Shown here in pieces: positions 31,611-42,633 of a stretch of DNA of 47,254 nucleotides (the stretch's first letter is position 1; every line of letters starts with the position of its first letter). The position numbers and the translations under genes are program-made. Below the pieces are notes generated by a model, which did not search any database, was not told the DNA's origin, and saw nothing but the letters and a program-made list of their open reading frames with translations. This stretch comes from CAZUDO01 sp964618895 (lineage in GTDB: Bacteria > Desulfobacterota > Binatia > DP-6), in NCBI GenBank assembly GCA_964618895.1, contig CAZUDO010000052.1, positions 1 through 47,254 of the forward strand, written 5' to 3'.

Positions 31611-32819
31611 TCATGATCGCGGCGCCGGGACGAAGCGCAGCGGGACGCAGTTCGGGCCGAAGATGCCGGTGCGCGGGCGCCAGGTCACGACCCCGTCGAG
31701 GGTGACATCGCGCAACCGCCGCGCCAGGATCTGGAGCGCCTCCTGCATCTCCGCACGCGCGAGGTTGGCGCCGAGGCAATAATGCGCCCCGCCGCCAAAG
31801 GTGAGCGGCGGCTCGCGGTCGACCGTGATGTCGAACCGCTCCGGGTGATCATACGCCGCGGGATCGTGATTGGCGGCACCGGTCGAGAGCGTGAGCACCG
31901 TCCCGGCCGGGACGTGGTACCCGCCCACCTCGACGTCTTCCGCCGTCATGCGCGGCGCGACCGCGACCGTTCCGAGGAAGCGGAGGACTTCCTCCACCGC
32001 CGCTCCCGCCAGCATCGGCTGCTCCCCCAGGAGTCGCCATTGCTCCGGGTGCTGCGCGAACAGCGTCATGGCGATCCCGAGTTGGTTGCGGGTGGTGTCG
32101 TAGCCCGCGAACAGGAGCGCGCCGATCATGCTGCGCAGCTCGGCGCCGTTCAGGCGATCGCCACCGTCTTCGGCTTCGATCAGCCGCGTCACCAGGTCGT
32201 CCTGCGGCGCCCGCCGGCGATCCTCGATGAAGCGTTCCAGGTAGGCGCCCAACCCTTCGAAGGCGGTGCGGATCTCCTCTAGGTGGGCGTTCAGCTCGAA
32301 CGACAACACCCACGTCAAGCCGTTCGCCCACCGGCCGAAGTGCACGTGGTCCTCGCGCGGGACGCCGAGCAGCTCACAGATCATCTGGATGGGATAGTGC
32401 TCCGCGAACTCGGCCATGAACTCGCACCGGCCCCGCGCCACGAAGCGCCCGATCAGCTCGTCGGTCAGCGTGCGCATCGACGGGCGGAGCCGTTCGACCG
32501 AGCGCGGCGTGAACGCCCGGCTGACCAGTTGCCGCAGCCGGGTGTGGTCCGCCCCGTCGACGGCGAGCAACGAGCCGGCCACCATCTCGAACATCGGCCC
32601 TTCCGTGAGCCCTTGCATACGCACGATCGGCAACAACGAGCTGACCAACCGCGGATCCCCGAGCAACGCCTCGACGTGCGATCGTTGCACCACGACGGCG
32701 CCCACGGGAGTGCGGGCGAGACAGCTCTGTGCCCGGATGGCGGCGAGGGCCGCGGCCGGATCGGCCTCGAACTCCGGCGTCATGAAGTCGAGATACGGCG
32801 CGTCGGCGAGAGATTTCAT
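31611..32819 (-). CDS. Cytochrome P450
   Basis: A 402-residue bacterial class I-type P450. I-helix oxygen-binding motif AGYDTT (~238-243), K-helix ExxR within EEVLR (~277-280), and the haem-binding loop FGGGAHYCLGANLAR with thiolate Cys348. ATG at 32819; no signal or membrane anchor, so soluble. It needs a ferredoxin/reductase, none of which is adjacent. Substrate cannot be predicted; similar sequences oxidise terpenoid, steroid or fatty substrates. Confidence 0.95.
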   Translation of the reverse strand: MKSLADAPYLDFMTPEFEADPAAALAAIRAQSCLARTPVGAVVVQRSHVEALLGDPRLVSSLLPIVRMQGLTEGPMFEMVAGSLLAVDGADHTRLRQLVSRAFTPRSVERLRPSMRTLTDELIGRFVARGRCEFMAEFAEHYPIQMICELLGVPREDHVHFGRWANGLTWVLSFELNAHLEEIRTAFEGLGAYLERFIEDRRRAPQDDLVTRLIEAEDGGDRLNGAELRSMIGALLFAGYDTTRNQLGIAMTLFAQHPEQWRLLGEQPMLAGAAVEEVLRFLGTVAVAPRMTAEDVEVGGYHVPAGTVLTLSTGAANHDPAAYDHPERFDITVDREPPLTFGGGAHYCLGANLARAEMQEALQILARRLRDVTLDGVVTWRPRTGIFGPNCVPLRFVPAPRS

Positions 32820-32920
32820 GACGCGGGATGGTGCGCCATCGGACTCCTCATGTCCATCCAGGTCCCGACTGGGCGTGAGTTGCCTTGACGGGGTGCCCCG
32901 GAGAGAGGTAGCTCCGCTCT

Positions 32921-34210
32921 GTGCCGACCCGATCGGGCCTCCTCATCCTGCTCGCTGCCGTCGTGCTGCTGCCACCCACGGAGGTGGCGGCCAAGCGCCG
33001 CGATCGGCTCACGTTCGTCCGGCCCACCGGGGTGGGGTGCCTCCGGGCGGAGCGAAAGCTGATGGCCTTCGAGCAGCGGGGCCTGGCGAGCGCCTGCGGG
33101 CGCCCCGAAGGGTGCACGGCGCGTGCGCAGCGGCGCCACACGCGGCTGGTGAACGACGCCACCGACCGCTGCGTGGCGCTCAACCACGTGCAGGTGCTCG
33201 GCAGCCACAACAGCTACCACATCCGCCCGCAGGAGCCGCTGTGGTCGACGCTGCTCGGCATCACGGCGGCCTTCGAGGGGATCGACTACACGCACCGCCC
33301 GCTCGGGGAGCAGTTCGGCGAGCAGGGCATCCGCCAGATCGAGCTCGACGTATTCGCGGATCCGGTCGGGGGGCTGTACGCCGCGCGCGATGCGCAGCGC
33401 GTCCTCGGCATCCCGCAGCCGGCCATCCCGGCGCTCGACCAGCCGGGCTTGAAGGTGCTGCACATCCAGGACATCGACTTCGAGACCACGTGTCTCACCT
33501 TCGTCGAGTGTCTCGGCGCGGTGAAGGCGTGGTCGGACGGGCATCCCGGCCACCTGCCGATCATGATCCTGGTCGAAGCCAAGGACGACGTCCTGCCCGA
33601 CGTGTTCGGCGTGCACTTCGCGGTGCCGATCCCGTTCGGCGCCGCCGAGTTCGACGCCGTCGACGCCGACATCCGCTCCGTCTTTCCGCCCGAACGACTG
33701 GTCACCCCGGACGACGTCCGTGGCGGGTTCGCCACCTTGGACGAAGCCGTGCGGACGCGCGGCTGGCCGTCGCTCAAGAGCACGCGCGGGCGCGTGCTGT
33801 TCGGGCTCGACAACGGCGGCGCGAAGCGGCAGGCGTACCTGGAGGGCCACGCGGCACTCGCCGGGCGCGTGCTGTTCACCGACGCCGACCCGGGCGACGC
33901 CGATGCCGCGTTCGTCAAGGAGAACAACCCCCTCGGCACCCCCGGCCGGATCGCAGAGCTGGTGGCTGCCGGCTACGTCGTCCGGACGCGTGCCGACGCC
34001 GACACCGCCGAAGCACGCTCGGGGGACACCCGCCCGCGCGACGCGGCGCTCGCCAGCGGCGCGCAGTGGGTGAGCACCGACTACCCGGTCGAGAACCCCG
34101 CCTTCGGGACGGGCTACGTCGTCCGCATCCCGGACGGCATGCCGGGGCGCTGCAACCCGGTGAACGCTCCGACCGCCTGCCGCACGGTCGCGCTCGAACG
34201 CGTGCCCTGA
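32921..34210 (+). CDS. Secreted phosphoinositide-PLC-like protein (PI-PLC-C1 group)
   Basis: A 429-residue exported protein with a GTG start at 32921 and a signal peptide (PTRSGLLILLAAVVLLPPTEVAA). LNHVQVLGSHNSYHIRP carries the first catalytic His of the TIM-barrel PLC fold. IRQIELDVFADPVGGLYA supplies the metal-binding Glu/Asp and VLHIQDIDFETTCLTFVECL the second His region. MILVEAKDD, GWPSLKSTRGRVLFGLDN and ASGAQWVSTDYPVENP match the Ca2+-dependent PI-PLC-C1 family. Likely hydrolyses a phosphodiester outside the cytoplasm. It ends 1 bp before the convergent membrane-protein gene. Confidence 0.85.
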   Translation: MPTRSGLLILLAAVVLLPPTEVAAKRRDRLTFVRPTGVGCLRAERKLMAFEQRGLASACGRPEGCTARAQRRHTRLVNDATDRCVALNHVQVLGSHNSYHIRPQEPLWSTLLGITAAFEGIDYTHRPLGEQFGEQGIRQIELDVFADPVGGLYAARDAQRVLGIPQPAIPALDQPGLKVLHIQDIDFETTCLTFVECLGAVKAWSDGHPGHLPIMILVEAKDDVLPDVFGVHFAVPIPFGAAEFDAVDADIRSVFPPERLVTPDDVRGGFATLDEAVRTRGWPSLKSTRGRVLFGLDNGGAKRQAYLEGHAALAGRVLFTDADPGDADAAFVKENNPLGTPGRIAELVAAGYVVRTRADADTAEARSGDTRPRDAALASGAQWVSTDYPVENPAFGTGYVVRIPDGMPGRCNPVNAPTACRTVALERVP

Positions 34211-34211
34211 C

Positions 34212-34856
34212 CTACGAGCGCGGAAACACGCGGCGCGCCAGCCGCGGCAGCACGAGCATGGCGACGATGACCACCAGCCCGATGACCCGGTCGTCGTCGA
34301 TCACGCTGGCGGTCGCGATGCTGGTGGCGAGGAGGAGCGCGAACCACACCAGGTCGCCCGCGATGGCCGATGCCCACCCGACCAGCCGGGGGATGGGCAG
34401 GCCGGTGGCGACCAGACCGCCGCTGTAGACGTCGACGCCGAAGCCGACGGTGGCGACCCGCAGCAGCGTGTCGACGGGGCGTTCCCCGGCACGTCCCTGC
34501 GGCACGCCGAGCATGGCGGCGGTGAGGAAGCGGCGGCCGAGCCAGTGGATCGCCTTCACCTTCCGGCCGTGGCGCCTGAGCACGGTGAAGAGCGGCGCGC
34601 ATACGAGGGCGCCCAGCAGGTCGGAGACGGCGTACAGGCCGAACGTCACGGCGGGGTGAAGCGGTACGTGACGGGCCAGCAGGACACCCGCCGGGATGCC
34701 GGGGCCGACCGGCGCGAAGAAAAGCGCGAACACCAGCAGCACCGGTCCGCCCGGGAAGTGCTGCGCCGCTTCGAGCAGGTGGGCCGCGCCGGCCGGACCC
34801 ACGAAGCGGCTCGGGTCGAGGACGGCCGCCGGGTCGAACACATCGCCTGGGGTCAT
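34212..34856 (-). CDS. Integral membrane protein of unknown function
   Basis: A 214-residue protein, ATG at 34856 (MTPGDVFDPAAVLDPSRFVGPAGAAHLLEA). About five hydrophobic segments: VLLVFALFFAPVGPGIPAGVLLA, VTFGLYAVSDLLGALVCAPLFTV, DVYSGGLVATGLPIPRL, SAIAGDLVWFALLLATSIATA, VIGLVVIVAMLVLP. The basic loop RRHGRKVKAIHWLGRRF recurs in a small uncharacterised family. Function unknown; no partner is evident. It follows the ompA-like gene's terminator on the same strand. Confidence 0.7.
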   Translation of the reverse strand: MTPGDVFDPAAVLDPSRFVGPAGAAHLLEAAQHFPGGPVLLVFALFFAPVGPGIPAGVLLARHVPLHPAVTFGLYAVSDLLGALVCAPLFTVLRRHGRKVKAIHWLGRRFLTAAMLGVPQGRAGERPVDTLLRVATVGFGVDVYSGGLVATGLPIPRLVGWASAIAGDLVWFALLLATSIATASVIDDDRVIGLVVIVAMLVLPRLARRVFPRS

Positions 34857-34874
34857 GGCGCGGCCGCGTGCAGC

Positions 34875-34914
34875 GGAGAAACAAACGGGGGGCGACCGCA
34901 CCTGGTCACCCCCC
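34875..34914 (-). terminator. Intrinsic terminator of the OmpA-like gene
   Basis: On the minus strand GGGGGG-T-GACC / GGTC-G-CCCCCC (34914-34887) forms a strong stem with one mismatch and a 6-nt loop, followed directly by GTTTGTTTCT. It lies 15 bp after the OmpA-like stop codon. One of the clearest intrinsic terminators in the window. Confidence 0.75.
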
Positions 34915-34929
34915 GCGTGAGGATCAGAC

Positions 34930-35592
34930 TCAGTCGACGACGATCTCGACGCGGCGGTTCCTGGCCCGCCCTTCCGCCGTCGAGTTGTCGGTGATCGGCC
35001 GGCTCTCGCCGTAGCCCTTCACGTGCAGCCGGCTCCGGTTGATGCCGTCCTCCACCAGGTGGTTGGCCACCGTCTGCGCGCGACGCTCGGAGAGGCGCAG
35101 GTTGTAGGCGTCGCTGCCGACCGAATCGGTGAAGCCTTCGACCGCCACCGTGAGGTTCGGATGGTCCTTCAGCACGCGCGCCGCCTCGGTGACCTTGGAA
35201 CGGCCGGCAGGCGTGAGCGAGGCCTTGTTGAAGTCGAAATTGGGGCCCGGGATCTCGGCGATCTTGGTGCCCTTCGGGATCGCCGGGGGCGGTGGCGGGG
35301 CGGCCTGCGCCACCTGTTCGGGCTTGCAGACGTAGTGGCCGACGATCATGCCGATCAGCCCGCCGGCGGCGAAGCCGGCGCCGGACCCAGCGGCGAGCTC
35401 ACCGTTGGTTACCGGCTCCTTCTCGATCTTGGCCACCCCGAGACCGCCGCCCAGTCCGCCGAGCGCGGCGCCCGTCAAGAAGGTGGCCACTTTGCAGGCC
35501 GCCGGCTTCTCCCGCAGGGTCGCGCATCCCGACGCAGCGAGCACCGCGACGCCGACGACCGCGCTCCGACGCAATGATTCCATGACTCCCAT
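34930..35592 (-). CDS. OmpA-family peptidoglycan-associated lipoprotein
   Basis: A 220-residue protein, ATG at 35592 after AGGGAGGACTG. Lipoprotein signal MGVMESLRRSAVVGVAVLAASGC with the lipid-anchored Cys. Then a glycine-zipper-like stretch (GAALGGLGGGLGVAK, GAGFAAGGLIGMIVG), a Pro linker (APPPPPAIPKG) and an OmpA C-terminal domain (NFDFNKASLTPAGRSKV, VAVEGFTDSVGSDAYNLRLSERRAQTVANHL, VKGYGESRPITDNSTAEGRARNRRVEIVVD) that binds diaminopimelate-type peptidoglycan. Tethers the outer membrane to the cell wall. Confidence 0.92.
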   Translation of the reverse strand: MGVMESLRRSAVVGVAVLAASGCATLREKPAACKVATFLTGAALGGLGGGLGVAKIEKEPVTNGELAAGSGAGFAAGGLIGMIVGHYVCKPEQVAQAAPPPPPAIPKGTKIAEIPGPNFDFNKASLTPAGRSKVTEAARVLKDHPNLTVAVEGFTDSVGSDAYNLRLSERRAQTVANHLVEDGINRSRLHVKGYGESRPITDNSTAEGRARNRRVEIVVD

Positions 35593-35740
35593 CAGTCCTC
35601 CCTCTGGTTGTTTGTGAACGGGGGCACGGGTGCCTGATTTTCTGCCCTTTTTCAAGCCAACTGGTGTGACGGACCGCGGTTGACTCGCCGACGGGCTCGC
35701 TCTACGCAGGGCCCGCGTCGGGAATCGAGGGCGGTCTCGC

Positions 35741-38701
35741 ATGCTGATGAAACGGCGTTTTGTGTGGTTGGACCGCCTCCAGGGCAGGCGCCGGTGGCTG
35801 GTGGCGGCGGCGGTGGCGGTGGTGGTGGTGGTCGTCGTCGTCGTACGCGTGCTCCTCCCGGCTGTCCTGCGGCGGGTGCTGACGGCGCAGGCGTCCGATG
35901 CCCTGCGGGCGTCGGTCGAGGTCGGGGACGTCGATTTGGCGCTCTGGAAGGGCGGGGTGACGCTCGAGGATGTCGTCGTGCGGCCAGCGGGCCCGCCGAC
36001 CGACCCACCTGCGGACAGCCTGGTCGCGTGGAAGCGGCTCGCCGTCGAGTTGCGCTGGCTGCCGCTCTTCCGGCGTACCATTCAGCTGCGGATGGTGGCC
36101 TTCGACGAGCCGCAGGTCGCGCTCGACCGGCTCGAGGACGGTACCCTCAACCTGATGCAGCTGGGGAGTACCTCGCCCGCGCCGCCCACGACGACCCCCC
36201 CGGCCCCGACCACCAGCACCACGCTCCCGGCGACCGCGACCGACGCGCCAGCGTCGGGGTGGGCGTTCGGCATCGACCGCCTCGTCCTGCGCGCCGGCTG
36301 GCTGCGTTTCCGCGACCTCAAGCTGAAGGCCGTGGAGCCGGTCGAGGTGTTCATCGACAACATCGACGTGCGCGAGGTCGGGCTGACGCCGGAGGTCTAC
36401 GGCGGGCCCTCACGGCTCCGGCTCGCGGCCGAGATCGGTCGTGGCTCGCTGCGCGTCGACGCCCGCGTGGCGCTCGTTCCCGAAGGCGTATCCGTCGATG
36501 CCGACGTGAAGGCGAAGCGGCTCCCTCTCCGCCGCCTGCGCGTGTACATCCCGCGCGTCGGCTGGAGCGACCTGCATGGCGAGCTGGCCGCCGCACTCGA
36601 GACGCGCTTCGAGAGCGGCCACCGGACCGAGGTGAGCGGGACGGTGATCCTGCAGGACATGGCCGTGCGGGTGCCGGCGCTCGAGGAGCCGGCGCTGGCG
36701 TGGCGCCGTCTGCGCGTGCGCGTCCATCCGCTCGACGTGCTCGCGCAGCGGGTGGCTATCGAGTCGGTCGACCTGGACGGCGCCACGCTGGTGATCCGTC
36801 CCCGGGGCGGCGACCTGCTGCCGCTGCTGGCGCTGGCGGTGGAGGAAGGGGCCGCCGCGTCGCCGACCGGGAAGGCGGCACCGGCCGAGGACAGCCCGCC
36901 CTGGCACTGGTCGGTCGCGTCGCTCCGGGTCACCGACGCCCGGCTCCACGTGCTGGCGCCCGAGACGCCCCTCGACGTGGGGGTCGCGCTCACCGCCCAC
37001 GACCTGGCCGCGGACAGCGCCGACCCGGCGCCGATCACGATCGCGCTCACGGCGGGCGAGGGGACGGTCGGCGTCGACGCCGCCGTGCGCATCGCGCCGC
37101 CCGGTGTCGACGGGACGGTCACGATCGATCGCCTGAGCCTTCCCGAGCTGGTCGCCGCGGCCGGCGTCCTCCCCCCGCAACTGCTGCAGGTCGGCCGCCT
37201 CGCGGGCACGCTGCAGGTCGCCGCCGGCTCGGCCGCGCCCCCGGGAGACGTGCGCGTGCGCGGCACGCTCGCGCTGACCGAGCCCTGGCTCGCCGCGGCC
37301 GACCAACACGAGTTCGCCGTCGGCGCGTTCGCCGTGAACGCGACCATCGACGAGATCCACGTCCCGGGCGTGCTGGCGCCGGCGGGCACCGCGCCCGGGC
37401 CGATCCGCGTGCGGCTGGCGCGGCTCGACCTGGAGAAGCCGTACGTGCAGCTGACGCGCACGGCCGAGGGGCTGGTGTTGCCGCCCTTCACCGCCGCATC
37501 GCCAGGTACCGCACCACCGCCGGCCGACTCGTCGGCCCCCGCGCCGCAGGTCGACATCACCGCGCTGCGCGTCACCGCCGGTCGTGTGTACGTCACCGAC
37601 CGGACCGTCACCCCGTTCTACGTCGCCGCCATCGACCCGTGGGAGGCCACCGTCGACAGGCTTCACTGGCCCGACCTCGCGCTCGGCAAAGTGCACCTCG
37701 CCGCCACCCTCGACGAGAGGGGCAAGATCGACGTGACCGGCACGCTCGCGCCGGCGGGCGGCGAGCTGCAGGTGAACACGCGCGACGTGGTCCTTTCGCG
37801 CTTCAATCCGCACGCGCTCGCGATGTCGTCGTACACAATCTCCAAGGGCCGGCTCGAAGTGAACACCAAGGCGACCTTCGGCCCGGGCCGCTACGACGCC
37901 ATCAGCCAGCTCACCCTGCGCGATTTCGACCTCGCCAGCCGCGAGGGCGATTCGCTGTTCCAGGAGCAGTTCGGCATCCCGCTGCGCATGGCGCTGGCGC
38001 TCCTGCGCGACGTGCATGGTGATATCGGGCTCGATATCCCCGTGCAGGGCGATGCGGAGGGGACCCGCGTCGGGCTGATGAGCGTCATCGGGCAGGCGCT
38101 CCGCCGGGCGCTGCTGAACGCGCTGGCGTCGCCGCTCAAGCTCGCCGGCATGGTGTTCGGCGAGGGCGGCGAGCAGGCGCTCGCGCCGGCGCCGATCGCC
38201 TTCCGTCCGGGACGCGATGTGCTCGCCCCGGACAGCGAGCGGCAGGTGGAGCAGCTCGCCAGCCTGCTCGCCAGCCGCCCCGGCCTCGGCGTCACGCTGA
38301 CCGCGGTGGGCACGCCCGCGGACGTGCGCTGGCTCCGCGAGCAGGCGTTGCGCGAGGAGCTGGCGGGCAAGCAGGGGGTCGTCGGTGCGCTGCGCAACTT
38401 GCCCGCACGCGGAGCGCGCGAGCGGGTGCGCACGGCCCTCGAGGCGCGGGCACAGGACGAGGCCGGGCCGCTCGAGCCGGATGACGCCGAGGCGTTGGAG
38501 CGCTGGCTCGCGGAACGCCCGTCGCTGCCGCCCGAGCGGCTGCAGGCGGTCGCCGCCGCACGGCTCGCGACCCTGGCAGGGTTGCTGCGCGAGCGCTACG
38601 GCCTTGGGCCCGAGCGCGTCACCGCCACCGAGCCCGGCGCCGAGCCCGGCGAGGAGCCGCCCGCCGTCCGCTTCGAGCTCGGCGCCGTAGCCGCGCCATG
38701 A
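35741..38701 (+). CDS. DUF748/AsmA-like envelope protein
   Basis: A 986-residue protein with an N-terminal signal anchor (RRRWLVAAAVAVVVVVVVVVRVLL) and a periplasmic body typical of DUF748/AsmA-like bridging proteins: VEVGDVDLALWKGGVTLEDVVV near the N-terminus, a Thr/Pro linker (~150-170), repeated beta-rich segments (VDLDGATLVIRPRGG, VDITALRVTAGRVYVTDRTVTPF) and the DUF748-type signature KGRLEVNTKATFGPGRYDAISQLTLRDFDL. The C-terminus carries a DUF748 tail (IAFRPGRDVLAPDSERQVEQLA). AsmA-like proteins are linked to lipid transport to the outer membrane. Its stop overlaps the next ATG by four bases, implying a functional pair with the BrkB-like protein. Confidence 0.85.
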   Translation: MLMKRRFVWLDRLQGRRRWLVAAAVAVVVVVVVVVRVLLPAVLRRVLTAQASDALRASVEVGDVDLALWKGGVTLEDVVVRPAGPPTDPPADSLVAWKRLAVELRWLPLFRRTIQLRMVAFDEPQVALDRLEDGTLNLMQLGSTSPAPPTTTPPAPTTSTTLPATATDAPASGWAFGIDRLVLRAGWLRFRDLKLKAVEPVEVFIDNIDVREVGLTPEVYGGPSRLRLAAEIGRGSLRVDARVALVPEGVSVDADVKAKRLPLRRLRVYIPRVGWSDLHGELAAALETRFESGHRTEVSGTVILQDMAVRVPALEEPALAWRRLRVRVHPLDVLAQRVAIESVDLDGATLVIRPRGGDLLPLLALAVEEGAAASPTGKAAPAEDSPPWHWSVASLRVTDARLHVLAPETPLDVGVALTAHDLAADSADPAPITIALTAGEGTVGVDAAVRIAPPGVDGTVTIDRLSLPELVAAAGVLPPQLLQVGRLAGTLQVAAGSAAPPGDVRVRGTLALTEPWLAAADQHEFAVGAFAVNATIDEIHVPGVLAPAGTAPGPIRVRLARLDLEKPYVQLTRTAEGLVLPPFTAASPGTAPPPADSSAPAPQVDITALRVTAGRVYVTDRTVTPFYVAAIDPWEATVDRLHWPDLALGKVHLAATLDERGKIDVTGTLAPAGGELQVNTRDVVLSRFNPHALAMSSYTISKGRLEVNTKATFGPGRYDAISQLTLRDFDLASREGDSLFQEQFGIPLRMALALLRDVHGDIGLDIPVQGDAEGTRVGLMSVIGQALRRALLNALASPLKLAGMVFGEGGEQALAPAPIAFRPGRDVLAPDSERQVEQLASLLASRPGLGVTLTAVGTPADVRWLREQALREELAGKQGVVGALRNLPARGARERVRTALEARAQDEAGPLEPDDAEALERWLAERPSLPPERLQAVAAARLATLAGLLRERYGLGPERVTATEPGAEPGEEPPAVRFELGAVAAP

Positions 38702-39555
38702 AACGGCCGCCGCTGATGGATTTCGTGCGCGAGGTGGTGACGCAGTGGCAGGAGGATCGCGTGCTCAGCCAGGGGGCGGCGCTGGCGTACTACACGCTGT
38801 TCTCGCTCGCGCCGCTGCTCGTGCTGGTGATCGCCGTCGTCGGCCTGGCCTTCGGCAGGGCGGCCGCCGAGGGCGAAATCGTCGGGCAGATCCAGCATCT
38901 CATGGGGGCGGAGGGCGCCAGGATGGTGCAGGACATGATCGTGCGGGCGAGCGAGCCCCGCTCCGGGGTGGTGGCGACGGTGGCCAGTGTCGTGACCATG
39001 CTGTTCGGCGCATCGGGGGTGGTCAGCCAGCTCGAGAGCGCGTTGCACGACATCTTCGAGGCCCCGGCCCGCCCCCGCGGCGGGGTATGGGGTGTGCTGC
39101 GGACCAGGCTGGCGCACTTCGGCATGATCCTCGGCGTCGGCTCGCTCTTGTGGGCGTCGGTCGTCGCCTCGGCCACGCTGGCCGCCCTGCACGGCCGCGT
39201 GATGGCGCGCTTCCCGGTCGTGGGCCCGCTGCTCGGGCCGGCCAACACCGCGCTCTCGTTCGCGATCGTCACCGCCTTCTTCGCGCTCATCTACAAGGTG
39301 CTTCCCGGGGTGCGTATGCACTGGCGCGACGTGGTGCTGGGGGCGGTGGTGACGGCGCTCCTGTTCGCGGCCGGCCGGAGCCTGATCGGGCTCTACCTGG
39401 GACGCGCCGGGGCCACGTCGGTCTATGGCGCGGCAGGCTCTCTCGTGCTGGTGCTGCTCTGGGTCTACTACTCGGCCCAGATCCTGCTTCTGGGAGCGGA
39501 GTTTACCGAGGTCTACTCCCGCTTCTACGGCTCGCGACGGCCGGCCCCCGGGTGA
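38698..39555 (+). CDS. YihY/BrkB-family inner-membrane protein
   Basis: A 285-residue integral membrane protein with six hydrophobic segments. Family marks: LSQGAALAYYTLFSLAPLLVLVIAVVGLAFG, LFGASGVVSQLESALHDIFE, FFALIYKVLPGVRMHWRDVVLGAVVTALLFAAGR, LVLVLLWVYYSAQILLLGAEF. Formerly named ribonuclease BN by mistake; the family has been linked to envelope integrity and lipid flipping. Coupled by ATGA to the DUF748/AsmA-like gene, which supports a joint envelope role. Confidence 0.92.
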   Translation: MKRPPLMDFVREVVTQWQEDRVLSQGAALAYYTLFSLAPLLVLVIAVVGLAFGRAAAEGEIVGQIQHLMGAEGARMVQDMIVRASEPRSGVVATVASVVTMLFGASGVVSQLESALHDIFEAPARPRGGVWGVLRTRLAHFGMILGVGSLLWASVVASATLAALHGRVMARFPVVGPLLGPANTALSFAIVTAFFALIYKVLPGVRMHWRDVVLGAVVTALLFAAGRSLIGLYLGRAGATSVYGAAGSLVLVLLWVYYSAQILLLGAEFTEVYSRFYGSRRPAPG

Positions 39556-39608
39556 GCCCGGGTCTCGTGGCCTGGGCGCCAACAAGCGTATGCGGTAGAA
39601 AAGGCCGG

Positions 39609-41024
39609 ATGCGGGTCACCGGCAAGCTCCTGATCGGGACCGTCCTGGCGATCATCTCCGTGCTGGGGGCGGAATCGTGGTACGCGCTCCGCCAGGGGGA
39701 CGATCTCAAGACGGTCGACGTGGCGCACGAGGAGCGCATGGCGCGCGCCCTGCAGGTAACCGTCAACCGGGTGTGGCAGACCGAGGGTGAGGAAGTGGCG
39801 CGCCGCGTGGTCGAGGCCGTCAACGAGGGTACGCCGCACGTGGGTATCCGGTGGGTGGCGCCGGACCACATGCCGGGCAGTTTGGGGGAGGAGCTTCGTG
39901 CGGCGCAGGTGCGCGGCACGTTCGTGCGCCTGATGCGCACCGACGACGCCGGCGAGGAGATGCGCTACACCTACGTCCCGATCGGCAACGACGGCAGCGC
40001 GAAGGGCGCGCTCGAGCTGGTCGAGACGATGGCGCCGCGGCAGGCGTTCGTGCGCCGGGCGCAGATGCAGCAGGGGGTGGCGGGCGTCGTGCTGGTGGTG
40101 CTGAGCGGGCTGGTGGCGCTCGCGCTCGGGACCCGGCTCGTCGAGCGGCCGGTGCAGCAGCTGCGCCAGTACGTCCGGGCGCTCGGAGCGGGCACGCCGC
40201 CGCCCCAGATCGCGCTCCAGCGGGCGGACGAGATCGGGGGGCTGGCCCAGGAGCTGCACTTGATGAGCGAACGCCTCGCGCAGCGCGAGCGCCTGCAGCA
40301 CGCCGACCGCCTGCGCACCGTCGGTCAGCTCGCCTCCGGCATCGCGCACGAGCTCGGCACACCGCTCAACGTGATCGCGCTCCGCGCCCGGCTGATCTCG
40401 TCGGGCGAGGCGACGGGTGCCGAGGCGGTGACCAACGCCGGCGTGATCGCCGAGCAGGCCGGACGCATGACCGCCATCATCCGCCAGGTGCTCGACTACT
40501 CGCGCCGGGAAGGGGTGGCCCTGGCCGTCCTCGACTTCCGCCACGTGGTGGCACGCACCATCGAGCTGGTCGACGCCTTCGCCCGCAAGCAGGGGGCCAC
40601 GATGGAAGTGCAGACCGCCGACCAGCCGCTGCGCGTGCGCGCCAGCGAGACCAAGCTGCAGCAGGTGCTCACCAACATCGTCCTGAACGGCTTGCAGGCC
40701 ATGGGTACCCGGGGGCGTCTGCTGGTCGAGGTGGGCGCGTGCGCCGCCGTCCCGCCGGCGGGGCACGGCGGCGCGGCGGGCCCGCACTGCTGCGTGGTGG
40801 TGACCGACGACGGCCCCGGCATCGAGCCCGACGACCTGCCGCACCTGTTCGAGCCCTTCTTCACCACCAAGAGCGTGGGCGAGGGCACCGGGCTCGGCCT
40901 CGCGGTCGCGCAGGCCATCGTCGAGGAGCACGGCGGTTGGATCATAGCCGAGAACGCGCCGGGTCACGGTGCCCGCTTCGCGATCTACCTGCCGCGGGTG
41001 GAGGCCGCCCAGAGCGCGGCATGA
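39609..41024 (+). CDS. Sensor histidine kinase
   Basis: A 471-residue membrane kinase, ATG at 39609. Transmembrane segments ~7-24 and ~156-174 bracket a ~130-residue periplasmic sensor. HAMP-like linker (RLVERPVQQLRQYVRALGAG), HisKA with the phospho-accepting His247 in LASGIAHELGTPLNVI, and HATPase_c with N-box NIVLNGLQAM, G1 DDGPGIEPDDL and G2 GEGTGLGLAVAQAIVEEHGG. Autophosphorylates and passes phosphate to the response regulator encoded 10 bp downstream. Signal unknown. Confidence 0.93.
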   Translation: MRVTGKLLIGTVLAIISVLGAESWYALRQGDDLKTVDVAHEERMARALQVTVNRVWQTEGEEVARRVVEAVNEGTPHVGIRWVAPDHMPGSLGEELRAAQVRGTFVRLMRTDDAGEEMRYTYVPIGNDGSAKGALELVETMAPRQAFVRRAQMQQGVAGVVLVVLSGLVALALGTRLVERPVQQLRQYVRALGAGTPPPQIALQRADEIGGLAQELHLMSERLAQRERLQHADRLRTVGQLASGIAHELGTPLNVIALRARLISSGEATGAEAVTNAGVIAEQAGRMTAIIRQVLDYSRREGVALAVLDFRHVVARTIELVDAFARKQGATMEVQTADQPLRVRASETKLQQVLTNIVLNGLQAMGTRGRLLVEVGACAAVPPAGHGGAAGPHCCVVVTDDGPGIEPDDLPHLFEPFFTTKSVGEGTGLGLAVAQAIVEEHGGWIIAENAPGHGARFAIYLPRVEAAQSAA

Positions 41025-41034
41025 GGGTTCGGGC

Positions 41035-42417
<1,383 letters not shown>

Positions 42418-42633
42418 CGAGGTTGGAGCCGACCGGCGCCTTTCGACCCGCGTATCGTGGCGACCCGCTCCCGGAACGGACGGTCCATCGGCGGATCGGG
42501 CGTTTCGGAGTGGCATGCGGCGTGCACGATCTCCCGGCATGCAGCGAGGCACCGGGCCAGCGGCTTCCGCGCCTTCCCCCCAAGACCTTCACCCACCCCG
42601 GCCGCGGGCCTCGCTGCACCCCCTCCACACCCC